From NCBI RefSeq assembly GCF_000733765.1, contig NZ_JPOG01000001.1, forward strand, positions 1,736,001 to 1,800,000: a DNA stretch of 64,000 bases, written 5' to 3'. Under the pieces are notes generated by a model. The model did no database searches and had not been told where the DNA came from. It saw only the letters and a list, made by a program, of their open reading frames with translations. Shown one piece after another: positions 46,617-55,677 of the stretch (positions are counted from its first letter, which is position 1; each line of letters opens with the position of its first letter). A program made the position numbers and the translations under genes. The stretch comes from Algiphilus aromaticivorans DG1253 (GTDB lineage Bacteria > Pseudomonadota > Gammaproteobacteria > Nevskiales > Nevskiaceae).

Positions 46617-49423
46617 CAGATCACCCGCCGGTGCTCGCCGGCGCCATCGACGTTGGCAACGCAGCGCCCGCACAGGCCGGGGTGCGCCGTTGTGGCACCG
46701 ACGTCGGCGCGGCGATGCCAGCAGCGCTGACACTTTTCCGCTTCGCTGCGCACGACCCGCACGCCCAGCGTGCCGCCACCTTCCAGTGAGTGCGTTTGCA
46801 TCTCAGGCTCTCGGCCGTCAACAACCACGACATCCGAAGTCAGCAGCCAGAAACGCAACTCCTCGCCCAGCGCGTCCATCGCCGTAATCAGGGCCGGGCT
46901 ATCGGTCCAGAGCCGCAGCTCGGCGTCGAGGTCGCCCTTGATGGCGCCGGCGGTACGGGCTTCCTCGAGCTGCTTCTTGGCGGAAGCGCGAAGCGCGCGC
47001 AGCGCCACCCAATCGATGCTCGCCGCCGGCGCCTCCGGGAAGCACCACCAGCTCTGCGCGAAGACGGTGGCATCGCGACTGCCCGGCAGGGCCTCCCAGG
47101 CTTCTTCGGCGGTGAAGGAAAGAATCGGCGCGATCCAGCGCACCAGCGCTTCGCCGATGTGCCAGAGCGCGGTCTGCGCCGAGCGCCGCGCTGTCGAGTC
47201 CGCACCTGTGGTGTAGAGCCGGTCCTTGAGCACATCCAGGTAACGGCCGCCGAGGTCGACAACGCAGTAGTTGTGCAACCGCTGATAAACGCTGTGCAGC
47301 TCGCGCGCGCCATAGGCACGCCGTAGCGCGCCCTGCAAGGCCTCGGCCTCGCGCAGGGCCTCGGCATCGCCGGGCAGCATGGCTTCCGGCGCCAGCGCGT
47401 CGCGCGCAGGGTCGAAATCGTGCAGATTGCCCAGCACGAAGCGCAGCGTGTTGCGCAGGCGGCGGTAGGCGTCAGCGATGCGCTTGAGCAGATTGTCGGA
47501 GATCGCGATCTCGCCCGAGTAGTCGGCACTGGCCACCCACAGGCGCAGAATGTCCGCGCCCAGCGTCTTCATGACCTGCTGCGGCGGCACGACGTTACCA
47601 GCGGACTTGCTCATCTTCCGGCCCTGCTCGTCCACCGTGAAGCCGTGCGTCAGCACCGCCCGATAGGGCGCGCGGCCGTGCATGGCCGAGCTGGTCAGCA
47701 GCGAGGACTGGAACCAGCCGCGGTGCTGGTCGGAACCCTCCAGATAGAGATCGGCGATGGCATCGCCCGGCTGCGAGCCGGTGGCCGGCCCGGCGCAGCG
47801 ATGCACCACGCCACTATCGAACCAGACATCCAGGGTGTCGGTGCTGGCCTCGTAGCGGTCCTCGTCCACGCCCCAGTCGGCCGGCTTGGAACCGAACCAG
47901 GCTTCCAGCCCGTCGCGCTCCACGGCCTCGCCCACGCGCGCGAGCAACGCCGGGGTGTCGGGGTGCAGCTGCTGGGTTTCGCGGTCGATGAACACGGCCA
48001 TCGGCACGCCCCAGGTGCGCTGGCGCGAGATGCACCAATCCGGGCGGCCGGCGACCATCGACTCGATGCGCGCCTGCCCCCAGCTCGGAATCCACTGCGT
48101 CTGCCGGATGGCCGCCAGCGCGGTATCGCGCAGGCCCTGCGCCTCCATGGAGACGAACCACTGCGGCGTGGCGCGGAAGATCAGCGGCGTCTTGTGCCGC
48201 CAGCAGTGCGGATAGCTGTGCTCGAAGGGCGTGTCGTGCAGCAAGCGGCCGGATTCGCGCAGCGCCTCCACGACGATCATGTCGGCCTTGCGCACGTGCT
48301 GGCCGCCGACCAGCGGCGCGCGCTCCAGAAATACGCCGTTGCCGGCCACCGGGTTATCGGTCTCCAGGCCGTAGCGCTGCCCGACAACGAAGTCGTCGGC
48401 GCCGTGGCCCGGGGCGGTGTGTACGATGCCGGTGCCGGCTTCCAGCGTGACGTGCTCGCCGCAGATAACGGGCACTTCGCGCTCGGCGAAGGGGTGCCGG
48501 GCCTTCAGGCCCTCCAGCGTGCCGCCGGCCGTGGTCGCGACCACTTCGGCGCTGGTGCCGGCGCGCGCGGCGACATCGTCCACCAGCTCGGCGGCGACGA
48601 TGACGGGAGCGCCTTCGCCCACCTCGACCCAGGCATAGGCCAGCTCGGGGTGCACGCAGAGCGCCTGATTGGCGGGCAGCGTCCAGGGGGTCGTCGTCCA
48701 GATGACGAAGTCGACGGCCTCCGGCGCGGCGACGCCGAAGACCTCGGCCACGGCCGCCGGATCGGCGGCGGCAAAGCGCACGTCGATGGCCGTGGAGGTC
48801 TTGTCGGCGTACTCGACCTCGGCCTCGGCCAGGGAGGAGCCGCAATCCAGGCACCAGTGCACCGGCTTGAAGCCGCGCACGACATGGCCGCGCGCCACGA
48901 TGTCCGCCAGTGCGCGCAGCTGCTCGGCCTCAAAGGCCGGGTGCATGGTCAGATAGGGATTGTCCCAGTCGGCGAGCACGCCCAGGCGCTCGAAGTCCGC
49001 GCGCTGACGCGCGACCTGCTCGGCGGCGTACTCGCGGCACTTGGCCCGGAAGCCGGCCGCGTCCAGCTTGTCGCCGACCTTGCCGTGCTTCTTCTCGACC
49101 TGCAGCTCGATGGGCAGGCCGTGACAATCCCACCCGGGTACAAAGGCGGCCTTACGACCGTCGAGCCGCTCGGACTTGACGATGATGTCCTTGAGGATCT
49201 TGTTGACGGCGTGGCCGATGTGGATATCGCCGTTGGCATAGGGCGGGCCGTCGACCAGCAGGAAGTCCGGGCGCCCGGCCGTATCGGCCTGGATGCGCTC
49301 GTAGAGCTTCTCGGCCTGCCAACGCTGCAGGCGTTCCGGCTCGCGCTGGGCGAGCTTGGCCTGCATCGCGAAGTCGGTCTGCGGCAGGTTGAGGGTGTGC
49401 TTGTAGTCGGGAGCTTCGCTCAC
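46616..49423 (-). CDS. ileS: Isoleucine-tRNA ligase
   Basis: This 935-residue class I synthetase has the HIGH motif in [18 protein letters not shown] in [14 protein letters not shown], a CP1 editing domain ([21 protein letters not shown]-like [11 protein letters not shown]), and the C-terminal zinc-binding segment [12 protein letters not shown] followed by PGLCGRC. GTG 49423 overlaps the ribF stop (GTGA) and gives the canonical N-terminus [18 protein letters not shown]; the frame is open further upstream but only over ribF. Length is normal for bacterial type 1 IleRS. Confidence 0.96.
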   Translation of the reverse strand: MSEAPDYKHTLNLPQTDFAMQAKLAQREPERLQRWQAEKLYERIQADTAGRPDFLLVDGPPYANGDIHIGHAVNKILKDIIVKSERLDGRKAAFVPGWDCHGLPIELQVEKKHGKVGDKLDAAGFRAKCREYAAEQVARQRADFERLGVLADWDNPYLTMHPAFEAEQLRALADIVARGHVVRGFKPVHWCLDCGSSLAEAEVEYADKTSTAIDVRFAAADPAAVAEVFGVAAPEAVDFVIWTTTPWTLPANQALCVHPELAYAWVEVGEGAPVIVAAELVDDVAARAGTSAEVVATTAGGTLEGLKARHPFAEREVPVICGEHVTLEAGTGIVHTAPGHGADDFVVGQRYGLETDNPVAGNGVFLERAPLVGGQHVRKADMIVVEALRESGRLLHDTPFEHSYPHCWRHKTPLIFRATPQWFVSMEAQGLRDTALAAIRQTQWIPSWGQARIESMVAGRPDWCISRQRTWGVPMAVFIDRETQQLHPDTPALLARVGEAVERDGLEAWFGSKPADWGVDEDRYEASTDTLDVWFDSGVVHRCAGPATGSQPGDAIADLYLEGSDQHRGWFQSSLLTSSAMHGRAPYRAVLTHGFTVDEQGRKMSKSAGNVVPPQQVMKTLGADILRLWVASADYSGEIAISDNLLKRIADAYRRLRNTLRFVLGNLHDFDPARDALAPEAMLPGDAEALREAEALQGALRRAYGARELHSVYQRLHNYCVVDLGGRYLDVLKDRLYTTGADSTARRSAQTALWHIGEALVRWIAPILSFTAEEAWEALPGSRDATVFAQSWWCFPEAPAASIDWVALRALRASAKKQLEEARTAGAIKGDLDAELRLWTDSPALITAMDALGEELRFWLLTSDVVVVDGREPEMQTHSLEGGGTLGVRVVRSEAEKCQRCWHRRADVGATTAHPGLCGRCVANVDGAGEHRRVI

Positions 49424-50349
49424 GCTGAGAGTCCGAAGTACGCGCGCGCCTCGCTCACATCGGCGCGGATCTGCGCGGAAAGCGCATCGACCGAGTCGAA
49501 GCACTGCTCCGCGCGGATGAATTGATGGAAGTTGACCGTTAATTGTCGCCCATAGAGCGCGCCCGTGTCTGCCAGGGCGTGGGCTTCGAGTACCGGCCGC
49601 CCGCCGTCGACCGTGGGCCGCGTACCAAAGTTCGCCACGCCCGGCCACTCCCGGCCGTCGCAGCGCATCTGCACGGCGTAGACCCCGTGCCGCAACGCCA
49701 AGCGATCGCGGAAGCTCATATTGGCAGTAGCTGCTCCCAGATCGCGCCCGAGCTGACGCCCGCTGCGCACCACGCCGCTAAGGCTGTAGGCACGACCGAG
49801 CAGCAGTTCGGCGGTGGCGAGATCGCCCTCGCCCAGCGCGGTACGCAGCCTTGTGGAGCTGACGCGCTCGCCGCTGGCATGAACATCGCCCACCGTATCC
49901 ACCGCGAAGCCGTGCGCCCTCCCGGCCGCTTCCAGCATCGCGACATCGCCGGCGCGCTTGGCGCCAAAGCGGAAATCGGCGCCCACCACCACCGCAGCCA
50001 CACCGAGCTGCCCAATCAATACCTGATCGATGTAATCCTCCGCAGGAAAGCGTGCGAAGCGGCCGTCGAAACGAAGACAGGACCAGCGCGCTACGCCGAA
50101 GTCGGCCAGCGTCCGCGCTGTGTCGCGCAGCGGCTGCACGGCCGGCGGCGCATTGGCGGGATCGAACCAGGCTGCGGCACTCGGACGAAAACTTTGCACG
50201 CACATGGGCTGCCCGGTGGCCTCGGCTTGAGCCTTCAGCCGATCGAGCAGCGCCTGATGCCCGAGATGCACGCCATCGAAGTTGCCGATGGCGAGCACGC
50301 AGCCACGGTGCTCGGCGCGCAGATTGTGAAGGCCGCGAATGATCTCCAT
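49420..50349 (-). CDS. ribF: Bifunctional riboflavin kinase / FAD synthetase
   Basis: This 309-residue RibF has an N-terminal FAD synthetase domain (LAIGNFDGVHLGHQALLDRL, with the nucleotidyltransferase HxGH; VVGADFRFGAKRAGD; ISSTRLR-like VSSTRLRTAL) and a C-terminal riboflavin kinase domain (RSGRQLGRDLGAATANMSF, the GxPTAN-like motif here AATAN; GVANFGTRPTV). It phosphorylates riboflavin and adenylates FMN. The start is directly adjacent to the orn stop. It is followed by ileS at 4-bp overlap. The usual murJ gene is absent upstream. Confidence 0.95.
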   Translation of the reverse strand: MEIIRGLHNLRAEHRGCVLAIGNFDGVHLGHQALLDRLKAQAEATGQPMCVQSFRPSAAAWFDPANAPPAVQPLRDTARTLADFGVARWSCLRFDGRFARFPAEDYIDQVLIGQLGVAAVVVGADFRFGAKRAGDVAMLEAAGRAHGFAVDTVGDVHASGERVSSTRLRTALGEGDLATAELLLGRAYSLSGVVRSGRQLGRDLGAATANMSFRDRLALRHGVYAVQMRCDGREWPGVANFGTRPTVDGGRPVLEAHALADTGALYGRQLTVNFHQFIRAEQCFDSVDALSAQIRADVSEARAYFGLSA

Positions 50350-50901
50350 CTAGCAGTTCAGTAGATGCGTGCGGTAATGGCGAAGCTCGTTGATGGAATC
50401 GCGGATATCGTCCATGGCGCGATGCGAGGAGCCCTTCTTGACGCCGGCCGCCACCTGCGGCGCCCAGCGGCCTGCCAGCTCCTTGAGGGTGGAGACATCG
50501 ATGTGCCGGTAGTGGAAATGGGCCTCAAGCTGAGGCATCAGCCGCGCCATGAAGCGTCGGTCCTGACAGATGCTGTTGCCGCACATCGGCGAGGCCCGCT
50601 CCGGGACCCAGCGCCGCAGGAAATCCAGGGTCTGCGCCTCAGCGTCTGCCTCGCTCAGCATCGAGGCACGCACGCGCTCGACCAGGCCCGAAATGTTGTG
50701 CTGGCGGGTATTCCAGGCGTCCATGCCATCGAGAACGGCCTCCTCCTGGTGGATCGCCAGCTCGGGGCCCTCCGCCACAATGTTGAGATCGCTGTCTGTG
50801 ACGATGGTCGCGATCTCGATGATGCGGTCGTGCATCGTATCCAGCCCGCTCATTTCAAGATCGATCCAGATCAGTCGGCTTGCATCGGGCTGCGGCGTCA
50901 T
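50350..50901 (-). CDS. orn: Oligoribonuclease
   Basis: This 183-residue DEDDh 3'-5' exoribonuclease has Exo [13 protein letters not shown], Exo II with [13 protein letters not shown], the Exo [14 protein letters not shown], and an [20 protein letters not shown] block. It degrades short oligoribonucleotides and pGpG. I use ATG 50901; the frame is open to 50940 but the extension is not conserved in family style. It is directly before ribF. Catalytic residues and length are normal. Confidence 0.95.
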   Translation of the reverse strand: MTPQPDASRLIWIDLEMSGLDTMHDRIIEIATIVTDSDLNIVAEGPELAIHQEEAVLDGMDAWNTRQHNISGLVERVRASMLSEADAEAQTLDFLRRWVPERASPMCGNSICQDRRFMARLMPQLEAHFHYRHIDVSTLKELAGRWAPQVAAGVKKGSSHRAMDDIRDSINELRHYRTHLLNC

Positions 50902-51037
50902 CGAGGGCCTGCGGGCAAAGGAAGGCGCAAAGCCTAGCAAAAGCGCCGCAGGCAGCGGCGCCGGTGGCCAACCGCGCCGACTCTCCGTACAGCCGACAAT
51001 ATCTGGCTTGCGGCCGTCGGTTTGCTAGGCTGAGGGC

Positions 51038-51874
51038 ATGCAGGAAACCATCGCCATCGTCTTCGATTTCGACGATACCCTGGCCCCGGACACCACCTCG
51101 GGCTTTCTGGACTGGATCGGCATCGGCGACGTGGAGGCCTTCTGGGCCGACGAAGTCGCCCCGCTGGTGCGCGACGGCTGGGACCCGGTGCCGGCCTATA
51201 TGTACGCCATGGTCGAGGCCGGGCGCACCGGCCGCTGCCGTCCGATCACGCGCCAGGCCCTGGCCGAGTGGGGGGCTCTAGCGCCGCTGCATACCGGCGT
51301 GCCCGGGCTATTCGAGCGGCTGCGCACGGCCGTGCACGCCGAGAACCCACGCGTGGCGCTGGAGTTCTACGTCATCTCCAGCGGTATCGGCGATGTGCTG
51401 CGCGCCACTTCCATCGCCGGCGATTTCACGGCCATCTGGAGCTCCGAGTTCCATTTCGGCGCCGACGGCGCGGCCTGCTTCCCGCGCCGCGTCGTCAGCT
51501 TTACCGACAAGACGCGCTATCTCTTCCACGTGCAGAAGGGCCTGATCGGCCCCGAGGCCGATGCCAACCCCTTTGCCGTCAACCGCCGCGTGGCCCCCGA
51601 CAAGCTGCGTGTGCCGCTGTCGCACATGATCTTCGTCGGCGACGGCTACACCGACATTCCCTGCTTCTCGCTGCTGGAGCAGCAGGGCGGCACCCCCATC
51701 GCCGTCTACGATCCGCAGCGGCGCGACAAGTGGCGGCGCGCCTTCGACTTCGTGCGCGAGGGACGCGTGCGCACCCTGCATTCCGCGAACTACGACCCCG
51801 GTTCCGATCTCAGCAACAGCCTCGACATGGCGGTCAGCGCCATTGCGGGCGATCTGCGTCAGCACGCCGGCTGA
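51038..51874 (+). CDS. HAD superfamily hydrolase
   Basis: This 278-residue protein has HAD motif I IVFDFDDTLAPD (nucleophile and acid/base Asp), motif II LEFYVISSGIG, and motif IV HMIFVGDGYTDIPCFS, typical of phosphoserine phosphatase-like enzymes. A large cap-like insertion separates motifs I and II. The substrate is unknown. It starts 137 bp from the divergent orn gene and precedes the pterin dehydratase gene by 27 bp; the two may form one transcript. Confidence 0.88.
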   Translation: MQETIAIVFDFDDTLAPDTTSGFLDWIGIGDVEAFWADEVAPLVRDGWDPVPAYMYAMVEAGRTGRCRPITRQALAEWGALAPLHTGVPGLFERLRTAVHAENPRVALEFYVISSGIGDVLRATSIAGDFTAIWSSEFHFGADGAACFPRRVVSFTDKTRYLFHVQKGLIGPEADANPFAVNRRVAPDKLRVPLSHMIFVGDGYTDIPCFSLLEQQGGTPIAVYDPQRRDKWRRAFDFVREGRVRTLHSANYDPGSDLSNSLDMAVSAIAGDLRQHAG

Positions 51875-51901
51875 GGCAGCCATTTCTTCAAGGAGGCCGA
51901 T

Positions 51902-52240
51902 ATGACCGAACTCAGCGAAAAGACCTGCAAGCCCTGCGAGGGCGGCGTCGATCCGCTTTCCCGCGAGGAGGCCGAGAAGATGCGCGGCCAGCTCGCCGGC
52001 AACTGGCAGCTGGCTGACGACGGCAAATCCATCAGCGCCGAATTCCGCTTCAAGGAGTTCTACCGCACGATGGCCTTCATCAACGCCGTGGCCTGGGTGG
52101 CGAACCAGCAGGATCATCATCCCGACATCGCCTTCGGCTACAACTACGCCAATATCACCTTCAGCACGCACGCCATCGGCGGGCTGTCGGAGAACGACTT
52201 CATCTGCGCTGCGCGCATCGACGCGCTGATGGCCGGCTGA
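51902..52240 (+). CDS. phhB: Pterin-4a-carbinolamine dehydratase
   Basis: This 112-residue protein has the active-site motif QQDHHPDIAFGYNYANITF, followed by STHAIGGLSENDF, matching the [EDKH]-x(3)-H-[HN]-P-x(5)-[YW]-x(9)-[HW]-x(8)-D family pattern. It dehydrates the 4a-hydroxytetrahydropterin made by aromatic amino acid hydroxylases; no hydroxylase gene is nearby. The AAGGAGG at 51890 is a strong ribosome site. It follows the HAD gene. Confidence 0.92.
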   Translation: MTELSEKTCKPCEGGVDPLSREEAEKMRGQLAGNWQLADDGKSISAEFRFKEFYRTMAFINAVAWVANQQDHHPDIAFGYNYANITFSTHAIGGLSENDFICAARIDALMAG

Positions 52241-52275
52241 ACCGCTCTGAGCAGCGGCACCGCCGGCCTGCTGCG

Positions 52276-53073
52276 TTATTGAACGGTCCCCAGAGCGCGT
52301 GGCGACGGGCCGAAAAACGGCTCCCCGTTTCTACGCGCCCGCCGGTACTGGATAACGATCTCCGCAACCACGAGGTTCGGCACCCAGCACATCCACAGCG
52401 CGATCATGTAGTTCTCGTGCCATGGCAGGCCGGCATAGTCCATGCCGATGATCATGACGCGAAGCGTCGTGCCCGACAGCGTCTGACTGAAACTGCGAAT
52501 CATCCATTCGCCGTGATGCGAGAAATCGCCCTGAATCAGGCGTAACAGCCCCATGGCTGTGAAGCAGAAGGTTGTGGTAGCGACTCCGACGATCGCCACA
52601 ACCGCCGCCATGCCTGGCTCCGCCGGCAACACAATGGCAAAGATACCCCCAGCCAAGGAACCGATGAGTGCGGCCGCCATGTAGACGACGCCTATCGACT
52701 GGTGCACGCGGAACCATCGCCGGCGTATGGCGGGCACGAACTGGAAGGCACCGATAGCCAACGCCGTGCCCATGCCAGCGGCGTGGAAATAGAGCAGCGT
52801 CGGATGGTCCTTGAACTTGGGCAGCTGCTCGGCAACGAAATCGTTGAAGGAGGTCATGTTCAGCATCTCGTAGACGCTGTTCAACGCCCCGACGCCTTCC
52901 GGTCCCATGAAGAGATAGCGCAAGGCGTACATGCCGATGAAGTAGGACGGAACCGCGAGCGCCGCCCATACAGCCCAAACGAGCCAGCGCGGGAACGCGG
53001 CCGGGACATCCGCGCGCCGCTCGGTTCCGGACGATTCGGCACCGAACACCTCAGTTGATTCGACGTAAGACAT
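52276..53073 (-). CDS. DUF2306 family membrane protein
   Basis: This 265-residue polytopic protein has about six to seven hydrophobic segments (WLVWAVWAALAVPSYFIGMY, YFHAAGMGTALAIGAFQFVP, SIGVVYMAAALIGSLAGGIF, GLLRLIQGDFSHHGEWMIRS). Histidines in LLYFHAAG, FRVHQSIG and FSHHGEWM sit at helix ends and could bind haem or metal, as in related DUF2306 proteins. Function unknown. It is divergent from the AraC gene at 53212 with 138 bp between, so the AraC protein probably controls it. Confidence 0.8.
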   Translation of the reverse strand: MSYVESTEVFGAESSGTERRADVPAAFPRWLVWAVWAALAVPSYFIGMYALRYLFMGPEGVGALNSVYEMLNMTSFNDFVAEQLPKFKDHPTLLYFHAAGMGTALAIGAFQFVPAIRRRWFRVHQSIGVVYMAAALIGSLAGGIFAIVLPAEPGMAAVVAIVGVATTTFCFTAMGLLRLIQGDFSHHGEWMIRSFSQTLSGTTLRVMIIGMDYAGLPWHENYMIALWMCWVPNLVVAEIVIQYRRARRNGEPFFGPSPRALGTVQ

Positions 53074-53211
53074 GACGTGACCTCCTCCTGATTTTGGATC
53101 CTCGTCACTTCGCGGGGCGTCCGTGAAGCGCTCAGATAGTGGTCATCGTGGCGCGCCCGGGCCGCCTATTAATTGCTTGCACGCGACAATTTTTTGCTTT
53201 TAGATGACAGG

Positions 53212-54237
53212 ATGCTGATTCGCGCCACCGTCCTGTCCGGCTATCGCAACCTCGTCACGAATCTCGGGGGTACCCCCGAAGCGTTGCTGAAGGCATTCCA
53301 TCTGGATCAGACCAACACGGAATCGGTGACCGCCTTCGTCCCCTACACGACGGTCGTGCGCCTCTTCGAGCGGACCGCAGCCGAGCTACAGTGCCCTACC
53401 CTCGGCCTCCAGCTCACGGGCTATCAGAGCCTCGACAAGCTCGGGCCGCTGGCGCTGCTGGCAATGCGTTCTGAATCGGTGCGTGCAGCCGCCATAACCG
53501 TCACGTCGCACCTGCATACCTACAGTCCCGCCATTCTGATGGACCTCGTTCGGCGCGACGCGCAAACCTCGACGCTGCACTACAACTTGACCTTCCGCGC
53601 CGGGGACGCGCCCGTGCGCCCGCAGATGACCGAGTTCTCGCTGGCCTTTGCGGTCAACGGCTTCCGCCTCTTCGCGGGCCGGCAGTTCCAGCCGGAGGCC
53701 GTGCTGTTTCGGCACCACTCGACTGCCGACCCCAGCGACTACATCCACGCTTTCGGCGTGCGCGCCCGGTTCGGGCAGGAAGCCAATGCCCTGGTCATCG
53801 ACAATCGCTGGCTCGACCGCCCCCTTGATCTGGCGGATGAGCACCTGAAGCTCGCCATCGAGGAATACCTAGCACCGCTGATTGGTCAGGATGCCCTCGA
53901 AGTGCACACGCAGGTCGAGCACCTGATCGCGCGCCTGCTACCGACAGGGCAGTGCGATCTGGAACGCATCGCGACCCAGCTGGCTATGCATCCCCGCACC
54001 CTGCAGCGACAGCTCAAGCGCTCCGGCCACCGGTTCCACACCCTCGTAGAACGTTGCCGCAAGGCTCGTGCCCGAGAACTCCTCGCCGACCCGAGGATTC
54101 CCCTCGCCCAGGTCGCGGCCTTGCTCGGCTATCAGGAGCAGAGCACGCTGACGCACGCCTGTCGCCGATGGTTTGACCAGAAACCGTTGCAGTTCCGCCG
54201 CGGCGTCGCGGCGGGCGGCGAGAAGGGAAATAACTGA
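53212..54237 (+). CDS. AraC family regulator (OruR/ArgR-like, PF12625 N-domain)
   Basis: This 341-residue regulator has an Arabinose_bd (PF12625) N-terminal domain (VPYTTVVRLFERTAAELQCP, LTGYQSLDKLGPLALLAMRS) and a C-terminal AraC HTH (LERIATQLAMHPRTLQRQLK, IPLAQVAALLGYQEQSTLTH, ACRRWFDQKPLQFRR). ATG 53212 is preceded by a weak ACAGG. The open frame reaches 53173 but lacks a better start. Divergent from the DUF2306 gene, its likely target. Confidence 0.87.
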   Translation: MLIRATVLSGYRNLVTNLGGTPEALLKAFHLDQTNTESVTAFVPYTTVVRLFERTAAELQCPTLGLQLTGYQSLDKLGPLALLAMRSESVRAAAITVTSHLHTYSPAILMDLVRRDAQTSTLHYNLTFRAGDAPVRPQMTEFSLAFAVNGFRLFAGRQFQPEAVLFRHHSTADPSDYIHAFGVRARFGQEANALVIDNRWLDRPLDLADEHLKLAIEEYLAPLIGQDALEVHTQVEHLIARLLPTGQCDLERIATQLAMHPRTLQRQLKRSGHRFHTLVERCRKARARELLADPRIPLAQVAALLGYQEQSTLTHACRRWFDQKPLQFRRGVAAGGEKGNN

Positions 54238-54348
54238 GCGCCATCGCAGCGGCGGCTTCCTTGCCCCTGGCAGGCAGAACCGTGATGCCCGCATAGCGGT
54301 AGCCGCGACTTCCCGCGTCGGGAAGAGGTTGGCACCGAGCCCGAAACG

Positions 54349-54660
54349 TCAGAGCGGCGGCGCCGGCGGCCCTGCGAAAGCGAAGAGCAATCGCACCGCG
54401 CCGTAAAGCGCGAGCACCGAGGCCGTCATGATGCGCGCCGCCGGCCCCGGAAAGCGGAAAGCCCGGGCCAGCAGCAGGTAATGCGCCACCGCGGCCAGGA
54501 GCCAGCCAGCCCATGGCACCCACAGCAGTGCGGCGCACAGCGCCACGGCAGCAAACAGGCGCCACCACTGCGGTTCGCGATACTCGGCCCGCCCATAGAA
54601 CCAGAGCACCCACGCCCAGGCGGCTACGGCCGCGAGCCCCAGCAGGCCGTCCAGGATCAT
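54349..54660 (-). CDS. Small membrane protein
   Basis: This 103-residue protein has about three hydrophobic segments (LLGLAAVAAWAWVLWFYG, LFAAVALCAALLWVPWAGWL, IMTASVLALYGAVRLLFAFA). It starts by ATGA overlap with recR, so it is cotranslated with it. No family recognised. The gene is the last of the dnaX-ybaB-recR group and may be a lineage-specific addition. Confidence 0.65.
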   Translation of the reverse strand: MILDGLLGLAAVAAWAWVLWFYGRAEYREPQWWRLFAAVALCAALLWVPWAGWLLAAVAHYLLLARAFRFPGPAARIMTASVLALYGAVRLLFAFAGPPAPPL

Positions 54661-55274
54661 CCGTCGTTGTCGCCCTCCAGCGCCCGCCGCCCGGCGAAGG
54701 CATGCGCCAGCGTGCCGCGGTCCTGGTATTCCAGCTCGCCGCCCATGGGCAGACCATGCGCCAGGCGCGTAATGGGAACGCCGGCGGCGCGCGCCATCTC
54801 GCCCAGGTAATAGGCCGTGGTCTCGCCCTCGACGGTGGGATTGGTGGCCAGGATCATCTCCTTGACCCAGTTGGCGCGCAGCAGGTCGGCCAGCTGGTCG
54901 AGTCCGAGTTCGTCGGGGCCGGTGCCTTCCAGCGGTGACAAGCGCCCCATCAGCACGAAGTAGCGACCGCGGTAATCGGTGTGCTGCTCAATGGCCAGCA
55001 GGTCGGCAGGCGACTCCACCACGCAGAGCTGACCGGCGGCGCTGCGCGCCTCGCTGCAGTAGCGACAGGCCTTCTCGTCGCGGTACATGCGGCAGGTCTC
55101 GCAGCGACTCAGCTCGCTCATCGCGCGCTGCAGGCTTTCGGCGAGAAAGCTTGCACCCTCGCGATCGCGATCCAGCATGTGCAGCGCCATACGCTGCGCC
55201 GACTTGGCGCCGACGCCGGGCAGGCGCTTCAGCGCCTCGATCAGGCGTGACAGCGGGGCGGGAAACTCGGCCAC
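54657..55274 (-). CDS. recR: Recombination mediator RecR
   Basis: This 205-residue RecR has the N-terminal HhH (LSRLIEALKRLPGVGAKSAQ, RMALHML), zinc finger CETCRMYRDEKACRYC, a Toprim domain (LCVVESPADLLAIEQ, EGTGPDEL), and the C-terminal Walker B-like segment. With RecO and RecF it loads RecA on gapped DNA. GTG 55274 gives the standard N-terminus and follows ybaB by 10 bp. An open extension to 55334 is ybaB in another frame. Confidence 0.95.
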   Translation of the reverse strand: MAEFPAPLSRLIEALKRLPGVGAKSAQRMALHMLDRDREGASFLAESLQRAMSELSRCETCRMYRDEKACRYCSEARSAAGQLCVVESPADLLAIEQHTDYRGRYFVLMGRLSPLEGTGPDELGLDQLADLLRANWVKEMILATNPTVEGETTAYYLGEMARAAGVPITRLAHGLPMGGELEYQDRGTLAHAFAGRRALEGDNDG

Positions 55275-55284
55275 AGTCGGAAGA

Positions 55285-55608
55285 TCAGCTCGGCATCTCG
55301 AAACCGGGCGGCAGCTGCATGCCGCCGGTGACACCGGACATCTTCTCCTGCACGGCGGATTCGACCTTCTCGGCGGCGTGGTTGATGGCCGCAGCTACCA
55401 GATCCTCGAGAAATTCCTTGTCCTCTTCCAGCACGGAGGGGTCGATCTCCACCCGCTTGGCCTTGTACTTGCCGGTCATCGTGACCTTGACGAGCCCGGC
55501 CCCGGACTCGCCGATGACCTCCATGTTCGCGACTTCTTCCTGAGCCTGGCGCATCTGTTCCTGCATCTTCTGCGCCTGCTGCATCATCTGGCCGAGTGCA
55601 CCTTTCAT
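55285..55608 (-). CDS. ybaB: YbaB/EbfC family nucleoid-associated protein
   Basis: This 107-residue protein has [20 protein letters not shown], typical of YbaB, an N-terminal helix, a beta sheet ([20 protein letters not shown]), and a final helix ([20 protein letters not shown]). It binds DNA as a dimer with tweezer shape. It lies between dnaX (69-bp gap) and recR, the universal order. Confidence 0.95.
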   Translation of the reverse strand: MKGALGQMMQQAQKMQEQMRQAQEEVANMEVIGESGAGLVKVTMTGKYKAKRVEIDPSVLEEDKEFLEDLVAAAINHAAEKVESAVQEKMSGVTGGMQLPPGFEMPS

Positions 55609-55677
55609 GACGATTCCTCTGCTGCGGCGCGTTCGCGCCGCGATGGTGGGGAGACTGCTGCCGCCGGAGAACCGGCG

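Noticed and set aside
47420-49525. Very long open frame antisense to ileS
   Set aside because: It mirrors the codon structure of ileS in GC-rich DNA and lacks any recognisable domain, while ileS has all its motifs.
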